From: Sphingomonas sp. Ant H11 | GTDB lineage: Bacteria > Pseudomonadota > Alphaproteobacteria > Sphingomonadales > Sphingomonadaceae | NCBI RefSeq assembly: GCF_000797515.1 | Contig: NZ_JSBN01000040.1 | Coordinates: 31,627 to 95,626, forward strand | Reading direction: 5' to 3' | DNA: 64,000 nucleotides | Shown: positions 1 through 8,874 of the stretch, one piece after another | How the letters are laid out: the number at the start of each line of letters is the position of its first letter | Position numbering within the stretch: position 1 is the stretch's first letter | Program-made: the position numbers and the translations under genes | Notes under the pieces: model-generated | Databases searched by the model: none | What the model was told of the DNA's origin: nothing | The model's input: only the letters and a program-made list of their open reading frames with translations

Positions 1-973
1 TATCCTCGAACAGGACGTCGCCCACGGTGTTGCCGAGCAGGACATCTGTCATGAATGCCTGAAGCGACAGCGGAGAGCCCATCATCATGCCGCCCACCTC
101 GCCGAGCTGGGCGCGGCAGCGAGTGAGCTGATTGGCATCGGTCGCGTCGAAGCCCGTCCGCAGGCAAACCTGCCTGGTGTAATCGTCGAACAAGGTCGGA
201 TCGGAGAGCCTGTCAGAAATATATTGCCAAGACTCGTCGCAGCTCTTCGTCGTGCCGCCCTTGTCCGCCGCCGTATAGACCGTGCTGAAGGTCGCAGGTC
301 CCGCCATCGCTGCGAACGCGGCTGGCAGATCGGTTGTCGTGCGGAACAACTTGTCATCGTCGATGCCGTAAGCCGGCGACACGCGCGCGACCGGATAGCA
401 TTGCCGGACATAGTCCTTGATCGTTGCATCAAGGAAGGTGTCGGTCATCGGGCCACGCGGCGCGACGGCATTGAAGAACAGGTCGAACGTGTGCCCCCCG
501 GCGCCGAACTCGATCTTGGAATCCGGATCGAGCGTGTTGTCGTCGATCGTCTCGACCAGGGCGCGCTCCATCAGGTTGGTCGTGCCGGCGACCAGCACGA
601 GCAGATTGGGGACGCCGCCGACCGGCTGATAGGCGTTGCGCACCTTGTCATAGACGTGGACCGTCCCGGTGGTCGCGATCATACCGACGAACAGGCCGAT
701 GCCGACCAGCATCTGAAAGCCGAAGGCGACAAGCCCCATACCCTGGCCACGAATGGCGGTCAGCGTCGCTCCCACCGCAATCCCGACCGTCGCGATCACC
801 ACGACCAGCGTCTCGTAACGCGGGTCGGCAAAGATCATCGCGACGAGACGGAATGCATCTACCGTCTCGGCGAAGCCGTCATAGGTGTAGAAGCTCGTAT
901 CGACGGCAAAGGCCGGCGAGGCGGCGAGCAATGCGGCGACCGTGACAACGGCGCGAAGGATCCGACGCATCAT
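1..973 (-). CDS. traG: TraG, N-terminal part (runs off the window)
   Basis: Reading the minus strand from the ATG at 973 (or 970) gives an open frame to base 1 with no stop, so the 3' end lies outside the window. The protein starts with a signal-like stretch (RRILRAVVTVAALLAAS..AFA). Hydrophobic segments follow at about residues 45-65 and 70-95, then a periplasmic region. This is how F-type TraG begins; TraG is the inner-membrane protein needed for pilus assembly and, through its C-terminal part, mating-pair stabilisation and entry exclusion. It begins 8 bases after the traH stop, as in F where traG follows traH. The identification rests on position, topology and length; the distinctive C-terminal region is not visible. 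Confidence 0.8.
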   Translation of the reverse strand, partial: MMRRILRAVVTVAALLAASPAFAVDTSFYTYDGFAETVDAFRLVAMIFADPRYETLVVVIATVGIAVGATLTAIRGQGMGLVAFGFQMLVGIGLFVGMIATTGTVHVYDKVRNAYQPVGGVPNLLVLVAGTTNLMERALVETIDDNTLDPDSKIEFGAGGHTFDLFFNAVAPRGPMTDTFLDATIKDYVRQCYPVARVSPAYGIDDDKLFRTTTDLPAAFAAMAGPATFSTVYTAADKGGTTKSCDESWQYISDRLSDPTLFDDYTRQVCLRTGFDATDANQLTRCRAQLGEVGGMMMGSPLSLQAFMTDVLLGNTVGDVLFED

Positions 974-981
974 TGGAGCAC

Positions 982-2428
982 CTACTGGTTGCGGTTCGCG
1001 GCGGCACCAGCGGCGTCGCGCGCATCGCGATCGCGCTGACGCAAAAGCCCAGCATAGGATGTCGAGAGGTTCGCCTGGCTCAGCGCCGCGAGATAGGACT
1101 GACGCATCTGGGCACGCTGGCGGAGGACCTCCTCGCGCAGGTCCCGCAATTGCTCGATGCCCTTGGTGAGGATGCGGGTCTGGCAGATATTGGTACTGGT
1201 CGCATTGGCAGCGCCGGCCGCCGTCGTCCCACGCTCGGCATTGCTGAGCGCGAAGTCGATGGAGCGGGTCAGGTCGTTCAGCATCTGATAGGCAAGGGTG
1301 AACGCTACCAGCTCATCGGTATCGCTGATGACCGAGCCCTGGACGCCTTGTCGAACGCCCCATTCGAGCATCCGATACACAGGTAGCGTGCTGACATTGG
1401 CAACGAACTGGCGTTCGTCCGCCGAAAGCCCACCCCGCGTCCTGATCTTGCCGGCGATCGACTCCATCCGGGTGCGGGCGAGTTCGAGCGCACCTTTGGT
1501 GCCGTCCTGGCTGCAATCACCGGCCGTGGGCGGCACATTGAGCGCGCGCTTCTGGACGCGGCCGGAGAGGAAGTCATCGGCGCTTTCCGTATCCTGCTTC
1601 GGGCAGGCGGGAATCGCCGAGAAGAGCGGCACCTTGTCGGTCGGGTCCCAGCGCATATAGACGTCGCCGACACGCGCGCGCATCACATCCGCCCAGTCGC
1701 CGGCACCGACCCGCGAAGCCGCGTGCGAAAGCAGCGATCCCGTGCGGAAGATGTCGGTCACCTCGGCCGGGCAATTCTGCAGCGCGTCCTTCAGATCCTC
1801 GGTCGGGTTATTCTGGTTCGCCTGGATCTTCTCGCGGCTCTGCTGGTAGCTTTTCGCGAACCCTTCCTTCACCGACTTGTAGCCGGTCATCTCCTCGATG
1901 ATGCCGCTCATATTGTCGTCGCCCTTGGCGATCTGGACCGCGCGGGTTGGCCAACCGGCAATCATTGACCTGAATCGAATTCAGGAAGTTGGTCGCCGCC
2001 TCCATCTTCGAAATGATGTTACCCATCTTCTCGTCGAGCGTCTCAAGCAGATACTGGAACGCGACCGCGGGGGCCGCCTGAAGAATGCTCTCCAGCTTCT
2101 GGACGAGATAGTCGGGATCAAGGAACGACATACCACCCAGGAACATGTCGATGCCGCCGCATCCGGCCTTGATCTTGGGCAGGCTCAGCGACATCAGATA
2201 GTCGTTATGGACATCCACACGGCCTGACATGCCACCCGCGGTCACATAGCCGCGCGTCTGATCCTCGAAGCTGCCGGGAGAGGTGTAGGTTGCGTTGTCG
2301 AACCAACTTTCCGCCCAGCTCTGCGCATGTGCCGGGGCCGCGGTGCCGCACGCAGCGACGATCCCGCACAGGCTGAACGAGAGAGGGCGAGCTAGACGAC
2401 GATAGAGTCTGGGAACGGCAAGCGACAT
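982..2428 (-). CDS. traH: TraH, pilus assembly protein (one frameshift)
   Basis: F-type conjugation protein TraH, a periplasmic/outer-membrane-associated pilus assembly factor. The start chosen is the ATG at 2428 (MSLAVPRLYRR), which gives a signal peptide ending in APAHA. The first part carries the typical block GCGGIDMFLGGMSFLDPDYLV. Near 1941 the frame breaks: ..VNDCRLAN continues in another frame as RAVQIAKGDDNMSGIIEE.., which needs the removal of one base in a CCCGCG stretch. The repaired protein is about 481 residues, normal for TraH, and ends in a Gln/Arg-rich coiled-coil-like tail. The shift is more likely a read error than an inactivating mutation because the sequence on both sides is conserved. 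Confidence 0.85.
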
Positions 2429-2480
2429 GGCGGGCTTCCTCGGGTTCGAGTGAGATGAAAGAGGTGCTGGCCCGCCATGC

Positions 2481-3080
2481 TCAGCCTCCTCGGTTGGCCG
2501 GATTCCGCGGCGCGCCCACGCCGACAATCCCGGTATATTTGGACATGGCCCGAAGGCCGACATCAGGTCGCACGCCCGTCAGCATCTTGACGGCGAGATA
2601 GATGTTGCGGGCGAGGTTCAGCGCATGATCGGTGCCGATCGCGATCGGCACGATCCTGTTCGAATCCGCGATCGGTCGGACCCAAACGACCGGATGGCCA
2701 ACCCAGGGCAGCCCAAGCCGGCCCGAACGGACCATCGCTTCCTGGCCGCCGATCGCAGCGACGCGCCAGCCATATTGCCGGCCAAAGGCCGATAGCTTGG
2801 TCCACATATCGCCGCACGGTACGCAACCCGGGCTCGTGCTCATTTCGATGACGAACGCCGGCGCCTGGCCGCGTAACGTATCGGCGAAGTCCGGCGGGAA
2901 CTGCCGCGTCAGTGGGACGCGGGCGAGCCACGCCTGCAGGCTGGCAGCGTCGGCAACAGGATGGATTGCCGCGCGCCGCGCCGCATCTTGCCCTGCCGAT
3001 GCCGATTGAGCCATCGCGCCCCCAGCGATACCCACAACGGCGGACACCATGGCTGCAATGGCGAGCGCGCGCCGCGTCAC
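2481..3080 (-). CDS. Periplasmic thioredoxin-fold protein, TrbB-like
   Basis: A 199-residue secreted protein with a signal peptide (TRRALAIAAMVSAVVGIAGGAMA) and a thioredoxin-type CxxC in the context PGCVPCGDMW. A later cis-Pro-type segment (GLPWVGHPVVWV) supports the fold. It begins at the traF stop with a 4-base ATGA overlap and lies between traF and traH, the place TrbB has in F. TrbB is a periplasmic disulfide isomerase that helps fold the cysteine-rich tra proteins such as TraN, TraU and TraH. The assignment to TrbB is by fold and position; it could also be called a second TraF-like protein. Confidence 0.65.
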   Translation of the reverse strand: MTRRALAIAAMVSAVVGIAGGAMAQSASAGQDAARRAAIHPVADAASLQAWLARVPLTRQFPPDFADTLRGQAPAFVIEMSTSPGCVPCGDMWTKLSAFGRQYGWRVAAIGGQEAMVRSGRLGLPWVGHPVVWVRPIADSNRIVPIAIGTDHALNLARNIYLAVKMLTGVRPDVGLRAMSKYTGIVGVGAPRNPANRGG

Positions 3081-3973
3081 GGCCGCGGACTCCCGCCGGT
3101 GTTGACCAGATCGCCCCCGAGCGCGCGTGGATCGGTCGCCGAGACCGGGCCATTCGCGAGCGCGTCGAAGAATCCGTCCTCCTCGCCGGCGCCGGTCATG
3201 AACTGCTCAGGCCGAATGTCGCCGGTCAGCAGCCGAACGGCCTGATACGCCATTTGCGCGAGGTTTGGATACGCCTCGACGCCGTTTGCGATTACCATGC
3301 GCTGTTGGCTGTTCCGCCTGATGATCATCGTCGTCGGTGTCACCTCGACGCCGAAGCGCTGTGCGACTTCAGGTCGGCGACCGATATCCATGAGCGTCAC
3401 CTGCCAGCCCATCTCCTCCTGGAAGCGCTGGACGATCGGCCACTGCACCCGGCAATAGCCGCAGCTGTCGCGGGAGAACATGACGAGCGCGAATTCGCCG
3501 GCATGGGCGCGGAGATATTGACGGCGCGCGTCATCCTTGAACGCGGTCAACTGATCGCGCGCATCCCCGACCATCGGATTGGCCGATTTGGAATTAAGTT
3601 CGGGATGCTGGAGCATCGCGATCTGGGTCACGCCGGCGAACGCGCGAGCCTTGCGCCGCGCGAAATCCTCGAGCTTCCAGAAATCGGCGACGGCATCGAC
3701 CGTAAGGACGGTCGCTGCATAATCGCGCTGCTGCTCGATCAGCTTGTGGATCTTCGGCGGCGTCCAGGTTGCAAGTTCGGCCATCGGTGGAATCACCGGC
3801 TTCACCAGCGCGTCGGGATCAGGCTTCTCCTCGCTAGGTTTCGGCGGTGCCTGATACCACCAATATCCATCCTTGCCCGTCATGGCCGGCCTTTGATCCT
3901 GGGCCTGCACCGGTAGCGGAAGGGCGGTCGCGGCGAGGAGGGCCGCGCGCAGTAAGCGCGTGCGGGCAATCAC
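3077..3973 (-). CDS. traF: TraF, thioredoxin-like pilus assembly protein
   Basis: A 298-residue protein with a signal peptide (LLRAALLAATALPLPVQA), the block GYWWYQAPP near residue 37, and a C-terminal thioredoxin domain whose active site is SRDSCGYCRVQWP. A cis-Pro motif follows (FGVEVTPTTMII). This is F-type TraF; unlike the F plasmid protein, which lost its CxxC, this one keeps both cysteines and could be redox active. It overlaps the upstream S26 peptidase gene by 4 bases and the downstream TrbB-like gene by 4 bases, so the three are translationally coupled. Confidence 0.9.
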   Translation of the reverse strand: MIARTRLLRAALLAATALPLPVQAQDQRPAMTGKDGYWWYQAPPKPSEEKPDPDALVKPVIPPMAELATWTPPKIHKLIEQQRDYAATVLTVDAVADFWKLEDFARRKARAFAGVTQIAMLQHPELNSKSANPMVGDARDQLTAFKDDARRQYLRAHAGEFALVMFSRDSCGYCRVQWPIVQRFQEEMGWQVTLMDIGRRPEVAQRFGVEVTPTTMIIRRNSQQRMVIANGVEAYPNLAQMAYQAVRLLTGDIRPEQFMTGAGEEDGFFDALANGPVSATDPRALGGDLVNTGGSPRP

Positions 3974-4566
3974 AGCATTTTCTCCATCCGGGTCAACCGG
4001 TCGATAGCGACGGGACCGTAATAGCGACTGTCAAATCCATCCGGATGGCTCGAGCCGACATAGGCATAGCCCGATGGGATGATCACACCTTTTGGCTGAT
4101 AATGATCGAGCTTCTGTCCCTTGCGGCCGTAGGGCTTGCTGACACCCAGCAGCTTGCCATCGCAGAAGTACCAGCCGTCCCACGTATGCCCTCCGACTGA
4201 CGGCTTCTCGATCATATCGAGCCGCTCGCCGGGCATGCACAGCACATATTTGGTGACCGACACCGGCTTGGGTCCGGCGACCGCGTTCGTGAGCATGAAC
4301 GAGACGAGATCGCCCTTGTGGATGGGGCCCGGATCGCCCCGCACCGCCCAGGCATGGATCGATGGGGTCATCACGAGGGTGAATTGCGGGATCGCCCACC
4401 AGGTCAGCAGGCCGACCGGCAGCACGATACAATAGGCCTTCAACAGCTGGTCGGGTCGCGGTGGTTCCCCGAGGCCGCTACAGCCGAGCGCGACCGCCGC
4501 GCGCAGCGGCAGCTCCTTCAGCTGCAGCCAGATCCATTTAGCGAGCGCCCAAGCGATTCTGAGCAT
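3970..4566 (-). CDS. S26-family conjugative transfer signal peptidase
   Basis: About 198 residues from the ATG at 4566 (MLRIAWALAKW). A membrane segment lies near residues 50-70 (AYCIVLPVGLLTWWAIPQF) and a periplasmic serine-lysine peptidase domain follows. The likely catalytic Ser is in MTPSIHAW and the Lys in SVTKYVLCMPGE. The terminal S26 box is IPSGYAYVGSSHPDGFDSRYYG. It is the type known as TrhF or RP4-type TraF, often found in F-type operons outside F itself. It probably matures a tra protein such as the pilin. It overlaps trbC by 29 bases and traF by 4. Confidence 0.85.
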   Translation of the reverse strand: MLRIAWALAKWIWLQLKELPLRAAVALGCSGLGEPPRPDQLLKAYCIVLPVGLLTWWAIPQFTLVMTPSIHAWAVRGDPGPIHKGDLVSFMLTNAVAGPKPVSVTKYVLCMPGERLDMIEKPSVGGHTWDGWYFCDGKLLGVSKPYGRKGQKLDHYQPKGVIIPSGYAYVGSSHPDGFDSRYYGPVAIDRLTRMEKML

Positions 4567-5428
4567 CGCGCACCTCCTCTTTGCCGCCAAGGCGGACATA
4601 TTCCTCAAGCAATCCGGAGAGGCTCGCGTCTCCGAACACGATGCGAGCGATCGGCGGACTGGCGGCGTCGCGCTCGCAATAGGGCTGGGTGGGATCGCCC
4701 GGGATCATCGCCAGCGCTGGCACCCGGGTGATGCCCGCCAAGCGAAAGACGATCGGATCGACGATCAGCTGGACATTCCGCATCACGCACGCAGGGCCCG
4801 AGCAGCCGGGATCGATCCGCAGGATCTCGGCGGACAGTTTCGCCATGGGCCCAACGCGGGTAAGACCGCCCGGCATACCCCGGAACGCCAGCACGCCGCC
4901 CACGCGCTCAAGCTGCGCGGCATAGGTTCGAAGCGTGGCGATCGGCATCGACGACGATGCGAACAGGACCGGCACCCACCCTTTGATAGTATTCGGCGCG
5001 GTAGCGCCCGCGACGGCGGCCATGTCGGGCGCGCTCAGGCCCAGGGCCTGGCCAAGCTTTGCGGCCATGGCCTCGCGCTCGGCATCGAGCCCAGCCTGTC
5101 CCGCGGCGTATGCTGCGCGAGCGCGTGCATCCATCGCAGGCGAGTGGGCACGTCGGCGCACGGCATCGAAAGCCCGCCGACGAAGTTCGGCTGAAGGTTG
5201 AACCGATGGGCCGGGCTCCGCCGTCGTCGCGCGGCCCTTCTGCGCGCTGACGGCTTGCTTGAGCCGCTCCATCGCGGCATCGCCTTCGCTGGCTGCCTTG
5301 GCGCGCGCGTCGGCCGGCGGTGGGCTTGGCGGCGATCCGGCCACGGTCTGCGCCTGGGTGGCCGGGATCACCCCCAGCGCCAGGGTCAGGACGAGGCTAA
5401 TTCTTGCCGATCGTCTGCATATACGCAT
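4538..5428 (-). CDS. trbC: TrbC, pilus assembly protein
   Basis: A 296-residue secreted protein with signal peptide (ISLVLTLALGVIPATQA). The diagnostic TrbC block is VPVLFASSSMPIATLRTYAAQLE at about residues 155-180, written here in full only to residue 20 in meaning: the key part is VLFASSSMPIATLRTY. A later block VDPIVFRLAGITRVPAL is the second conserved region. The middle is Ala/Arg rich and probably coiled coil. In F, TrbC is fused in function with TraW during pilus assembly. Here trbC sits after traN, not before it, and its start overlaps the traN stop by 32 bases. Confidence 0.87.
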   Translation of the reverse strand: MRICRRSARISLVLTLALGVIPATQAQTVAGSPPSPPPADARAKAASEGDAAMERLKQAVSAQKGRATTAEPGPSVQPSAELRRRAFDAVRRRAHSPAMDARARAAYAAGQAGLDAEREAMAAKLGQALGLSAPDMAAVAGATAPNTIKGWVPVLFASSSMPIATLRTYAAQLERVGGVLAFRGMPGGLTRVGPMAKLSAEILRIDPGCSGPACVMRNVQLIVDPIVFRLAGITRVPALAMIPGDPTQPYCERDAASPPIARIVFGDASLSGLLEEYVRLGGKEEVRDAQNRLGAR

Positions 5429-6620
5429 CGACGCGGTCCTTCATATCTATCTGGATGTCGGATTGAGCCCGGGCCTCGATGTCCAAATAATATTCGGAGA
5501 GGTCCATCTTCGAGAAATCTAGGGCCTGAAATTCTTCAGGCGTGAAGCCCCGGCACATTGGCTTCTTCGGCGTGCCCCAGCCGATCGCGTTGAACGATTT
5601 GAGCTGAGGCCGGCCCTGCTCCTGGATGATCCGACCAAGCTTGGTGTTGAAGCAGCAATGGCCTTTGGCCTTCTGGATGCAGATGCCGAGGATCTTGGAG
5701 GTGCAATAGCTGCCGATCTCATGGCACATGCCCGAGCCCCGCAGCATGCCGGTCTCCATGTCCTGCTGGTCGCAACCCTGGAGCAGTACATCGATGATGA
5801 AACTAATCGCCAGGCTGATCGCGAGCGAGGTCGGATCGATACCGATGATGCCGTGAAGGCCGGCGGTGGCCGCCTGACTGGCGGTCGCGCCAGCCTTGAA
5901 GGCGGTGTAGGCAGCCTTCATGCCGGTCAGCACGCCCTTGGCGACCGCGATCTTGGTGCTGAGCGAGGTGAGCGACGAGCCCATCCCGTCCTTGACGATC
6001 TTGCCCTTGTCCTTGCAGCAATTCTCGAAGGTATCGAGCAGGCCCGGCGGCCGGCAGCGCAGCGCGCGGCCCGAGAAAATCTCGATATGATCGAGGCAAT
6101 TCCCCTCTGCGTCGACCTGGCCGTCATTGGGCACGCCCGGATCGTCGACGACTGGATCGGTGACGACCGGATTGGCGCCCGTGTCGATGCAGGCGTCGGG
6201 CGAGCAGGTCGGAGCCCCGCCGCCCGCGGGCACTTCGCACGCAAATTGGGATCCAAGCGGGCAGGCATAGGTGGCCGGACCCGTCACCGTGCAGGCGACA
6301 GCGCGGATCGGGCATTGCCAGCCGCCGCTCGCCGTCGCCGTGCAACTCGCGGTCTCGCCTTCATCGGCGGCATCGCCATTGCCGTTCAGATCGACCGCGC
6401 ACATTTCATTGGCGCTGGTGGGCGCGGGACCGGTAGGCGCGGTAGGGCCCGATGGGTCGGTCGGTTCGACCGGATCGGTGGGCTCGACCGGAATGGCGAT
6501 CGCCGCGCGCGCTTGCGGCATCGCGGCGGCGCTCGCCTGCGCATAAGCCGCCGACTGGGCGCTCACGACCGATATGGCCGAGATTAACAGCACGGATCGC
6601 GTGAGGAAGAGGCTCTTCAT
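5397..6620 (-). CDS. traN: TraN, C-terminal half as a separate secreted protein
   Basis: A 407-residue protein with its own signal peptide (SVLLISAISVVSAQSAAYA), a Pro/Thr-rich linker with PVEPTDPVEPTDPSGPT, and many cysteines. Residues about 300-390 match the C-terminal end of F-type TraN: CHEIGSYCTSKILGICIQKAKG, HCCFNTKLGRIIQEQGR, and CRGFTPEEFQALDFSKMDLSE are read here as separate blocks. TraN is the outer-membrane mating-pair stabilisation adhesin. The upstream gene encodes the N-terminal half with a separate signal peptide, and the two genes overlap by 4 bases (ATGA). The signal peptide argues that the split is real and not a sequencing artefact. Confidence 0.85.
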   Translation of the reverse strand: MKSLFLTRSVLLISAISVVSAQSAAYAQASAAAMPQARAAIAIPVEPTDPVEPTDPSGPTAPTGPAPTSANEMCAVDLNGNGDAADEGETASCTATASGGWQCPIRAVACTVTGPATYACPLGSQFACEVPAGGGAPTCSPDACIDTGANPVVTDPVVDDPGVPNDGQVDAEGNCLDHIEIFSGRALRCRPPGLLDTFENCCKDKGKIVKDGMGSSLTSLSTKIAVAKGVLTGMKAAYTAFKAGATASQAATAGLHGIIGIDPTSLAISLAISFIIDVLLQGCDQQDMETGMLRGSGMCHEIGSYCTSKILGICIQKAKGHCCFNTKLGRIIQEQGRPQLKSFNAIGWGTPKKPMCRGFTPEEFQALDFSKMDLSEYYLDIEARAQSDIQIDMKDRVDAYMQTIGKN

Positions 6621-8548
6621 GGCGTGGCACTCGTGCAGGTCATGTCCGCGCCGCCGAGCCGGACCGTCTGCATCATCACGACGGCTTCAGGGAAATCGTC
6701 GAGGCAACCGCAGGCCGAGGCGATCTGCTCGCCGGGTCCGGTCGGGCAGACATTGTCGGCCGAGCAGACATGATAGAAGGTATCGATCCCTGTCGGATCA
6801 TTCTGCTGGCTTCCCATCACACCCGAGGGCGCCGCCGCGGTGTTGACCTTGGGCGCCTGGGTTTTGCAGATCGTCTCGCAGGCGGGCACGCTGCCCCGAT
6901 CCGGAAGGCTGAAGGGCCGGGTCGTAGTAGTGACGCTGCCATCCGCCTGGGTTTGCTTGTCAGCGAGCAACGTCTCGGTCGAATGGTCGATGATATAGGC
7001 GCCGCGGCTCAGGTCCGGATCGGGCAACGCCGCGTTGTCCGTCTCGCAGACATAGTTGCGCTTGCGCAGGAAGAAGTCGCGGGTGAGCTGCAACGTGCAC
7101 CGGTCGGCTCCGAACAGCCAGGTCTGGGGCAGGGGCCTCAGGCCGGTGGCAACGCCGCCCCGGAAGGTCTCAACGCCGTCGACATCCTCGCTGTCGAGAT
7201 GGCATTTGCTGTCCGCCGCGTACCCTGAACACAGGTCGACGAGCTGCTCCGTGGAACCGCAGCTGTCATCCACCTCGACATGGACATCTGCGAACGCCTC
7301 ACCACCGCTGCTGACCGCCGCCCGCAACCAGATCTCGTGGTCTCCCTTGGTCAGATAGGGTTTCAGGTCGAGATTGGGGAAAGCGTAATAGGTCTTCTTC
7401 AGCTCGCATTTTCCGGGCGGCAGACCGCTGGTTGTCCAGGGCGAGGGTCCCGAATCGACGAGGTTGCCGTCGATCCGCACCTGACCCCAGTCGTCCGCGA
7501 ACCATTCGACCAGGGATGCTTGCCGAATGCGCGCGGGGTCGGATACGTGCAGTGTCATGCGGAAATCGAAGAGACTGCAGGACCCTCCGCTCAGGCTGTT
7601 GTCCGGTGGGGAGCCCATTAGGAAATCGGCAACGTTGTTGGCGGTCCGGCTGGTCGCATAACCGCCGGCGGTGCGGGCGATGATGTCATCGAGTTGTGGG
7701 TCGATGACATTGACCTGACGCTCGATCGTGCAGGCCCTGGTCTGCTGCGCTTTTCCCGAACCCGCAGGTGATGCCGCCACCATCTGGAAGATGCTGTTGC
7801 CGGCGGCGATCGCCGCGGCGTCGCCCTGAATGGCGGCCGGGTTGTTCTTGTACGCCGTCTGCGCGACGGTCCCGTCGCTCGCGCAAGCGGTCGACTGGGC
7901 ACCGACATAGTCAATCACCGGACCATTGATCTGTGCCTGCGCCACGCCGATGCGCGGATCGGCGGTAGTGAGCGCGCCCACCATGCCGCCGCCGAGATCG
8001 CCCAGCACCGAATTGAGGTTGTTCCAGACGAGATTGGCGCCGCAGCTATTGTTGACGCAGTAGCAACCGGAAAGCTCGGGCATGTCGACCTGGGTCAGCT
8101 TCAAGGACTTGGACGAGTCGACATCCCAGCGAAAATACTTGCACTGGTTCCAGGTACCGGGCGCGCAGGAGATGATGCCGTTCGCGCAGATACCGGACAC
8201 CGGCACGGGCAGGTTGCTCACCGTGTCGAACGTCCCGTCGAAATCCTTGTCTTGGCTGATCCGGACGATACCAATGTCACCGCTGGCCGAGGGCTGGACC
8301 AACACTTCGAGCAGGCTCTGCGTCTTCTGGCAGGCGATCGTCGGCGTGAACGTCTTGCTGTTGTCGACGGTCGCGATCGGCTGCCCGCTCATCGCCGGCG
8401 TGATCGTGGTGTTGAGTAGCGTATCGCTGTCACCCGTCTTCGCACGCGACGCCTGCGCGGCCGCGCGGGCGCGATCCTCCATCGTCTGGGCATGCGCCAT
8501 CGCGGGAAGCGCGCTGACGACGAGCAGAACCGCGACAGCTCGCCTCAT
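6617..8548 (-). CDS. traN: TraN, N-terminal half as a separate secreted protein
   Basis: About 643 residues from the ATG at 8548 (MRRAVAVLLVVSALP..AHA signal peptide). It is cysteine rich throughout. The block NLDLKPYLTKGDHEIWLRAA together with WFADDWGQVRIDG corresponds to the middle of F-type TraN, where NIDLRPYLREG and DDWLAIKVNG occur as I remember that protein. The stop overlaps the start of the C-terminal half. The frame is open upstream to 8998, but that stretch is low-complexity and has no signal peptide, so the start at 8548 is preferred. Role: outer-membrane adhesin in mating-pair stabilisation. Confidence 0.8.
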   Translation of the reverse strand: MRRAVAVLLVVSALPAMAHAQTMEDRARAAAQASRAKTGDSDTLLNTTITPAMSGQPIATVDNSKTFTPTIACQKTQSLLEVLVQPSASGDIGIVRISQDKDFDGTFDTVSNLPVPVSGICANGIISCAPGTWNQCKYFRWDVDSSKSLKLTQVDMPELSGCYCVNNSCGANLVWNNLNSVLGDLGGGMVGALTTADPRIGVAQAQINGPVIDYVGAQSTACASDGTVAQTAYKNNPAAIQGDAAAIAAGNSIFQMVAASPAGSGKAQQTRACTIERQVNVIDPQLDDIIARTAGGYATSRTANNVADFLMGSPPDNSLSGGSCSLFDFRMTLHVSDPARIRQASLVEWFADDWGQVRIDGNLVDSGPSPWTTSGLPPGKCELKKTYYAFPNLDLKPYLTKGDHEIWLRAAVSSGGEAFADVHVEVDDSCGSTEQLVDLCSGYAADSKCHLDSEDVDGVETFRGGVATGLRPLPQTWLFGADRCTLQLTRDFFLRKRNYVCETDNAALPDPDLSRGAYIIDHSTETLLADKQTQADGSVTTTTRPFSLPDRGSVPACETICKTQAPKVNTAAAPSGVMGSQQNDPTGIDTFYHVCSADNVCPTGPGEQIASACGCLDDFPEAVVMMQTVRLGGADMTCTSATP

Positions 8549-8874
8549 AGCACGCGCTCCGACGGCCCGTCCTGCCGCGATCTTTGACGAAGGCGGAAAC
8601 GGTGGAGCTGCCTGGGAGTCCGAAGAACGGGAAAGGCGGGACACCGCCCGGCCTTCAAAATGGTCAGCGCGGCCGCCGCCAGGACAGAGGCACGGGGGGA
8701 ATGCCATCTGCCGAGCCGGGAGGGAGCCGGCCGCGCTGACCGGGGTTGGAGCGGCACCGCGGGGGCTGTGCAGCGCCGCTCCCACCTCGCTTTGTCCCGG
8801 GAGACCCAACGGGTCCTGGCGGGCAGACCCGGCCTGACGTCCGGAACTGACGAGGTGTCCGTGAAACGATCCGC
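8549..8874. other. Gap inside the tra operon, nothing recognised
   Basis: These 326 bases lie between the traU stop and the traN start in an operon where nearly all other genes overlap. They are GC rich and open in the traN frame, but the translation has no recognisable domain, signal peptide or conserved block. I see no promoter or terminator here. It may be a non-coding remnant or the site of a lost small gene. Confidence 0.4.
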
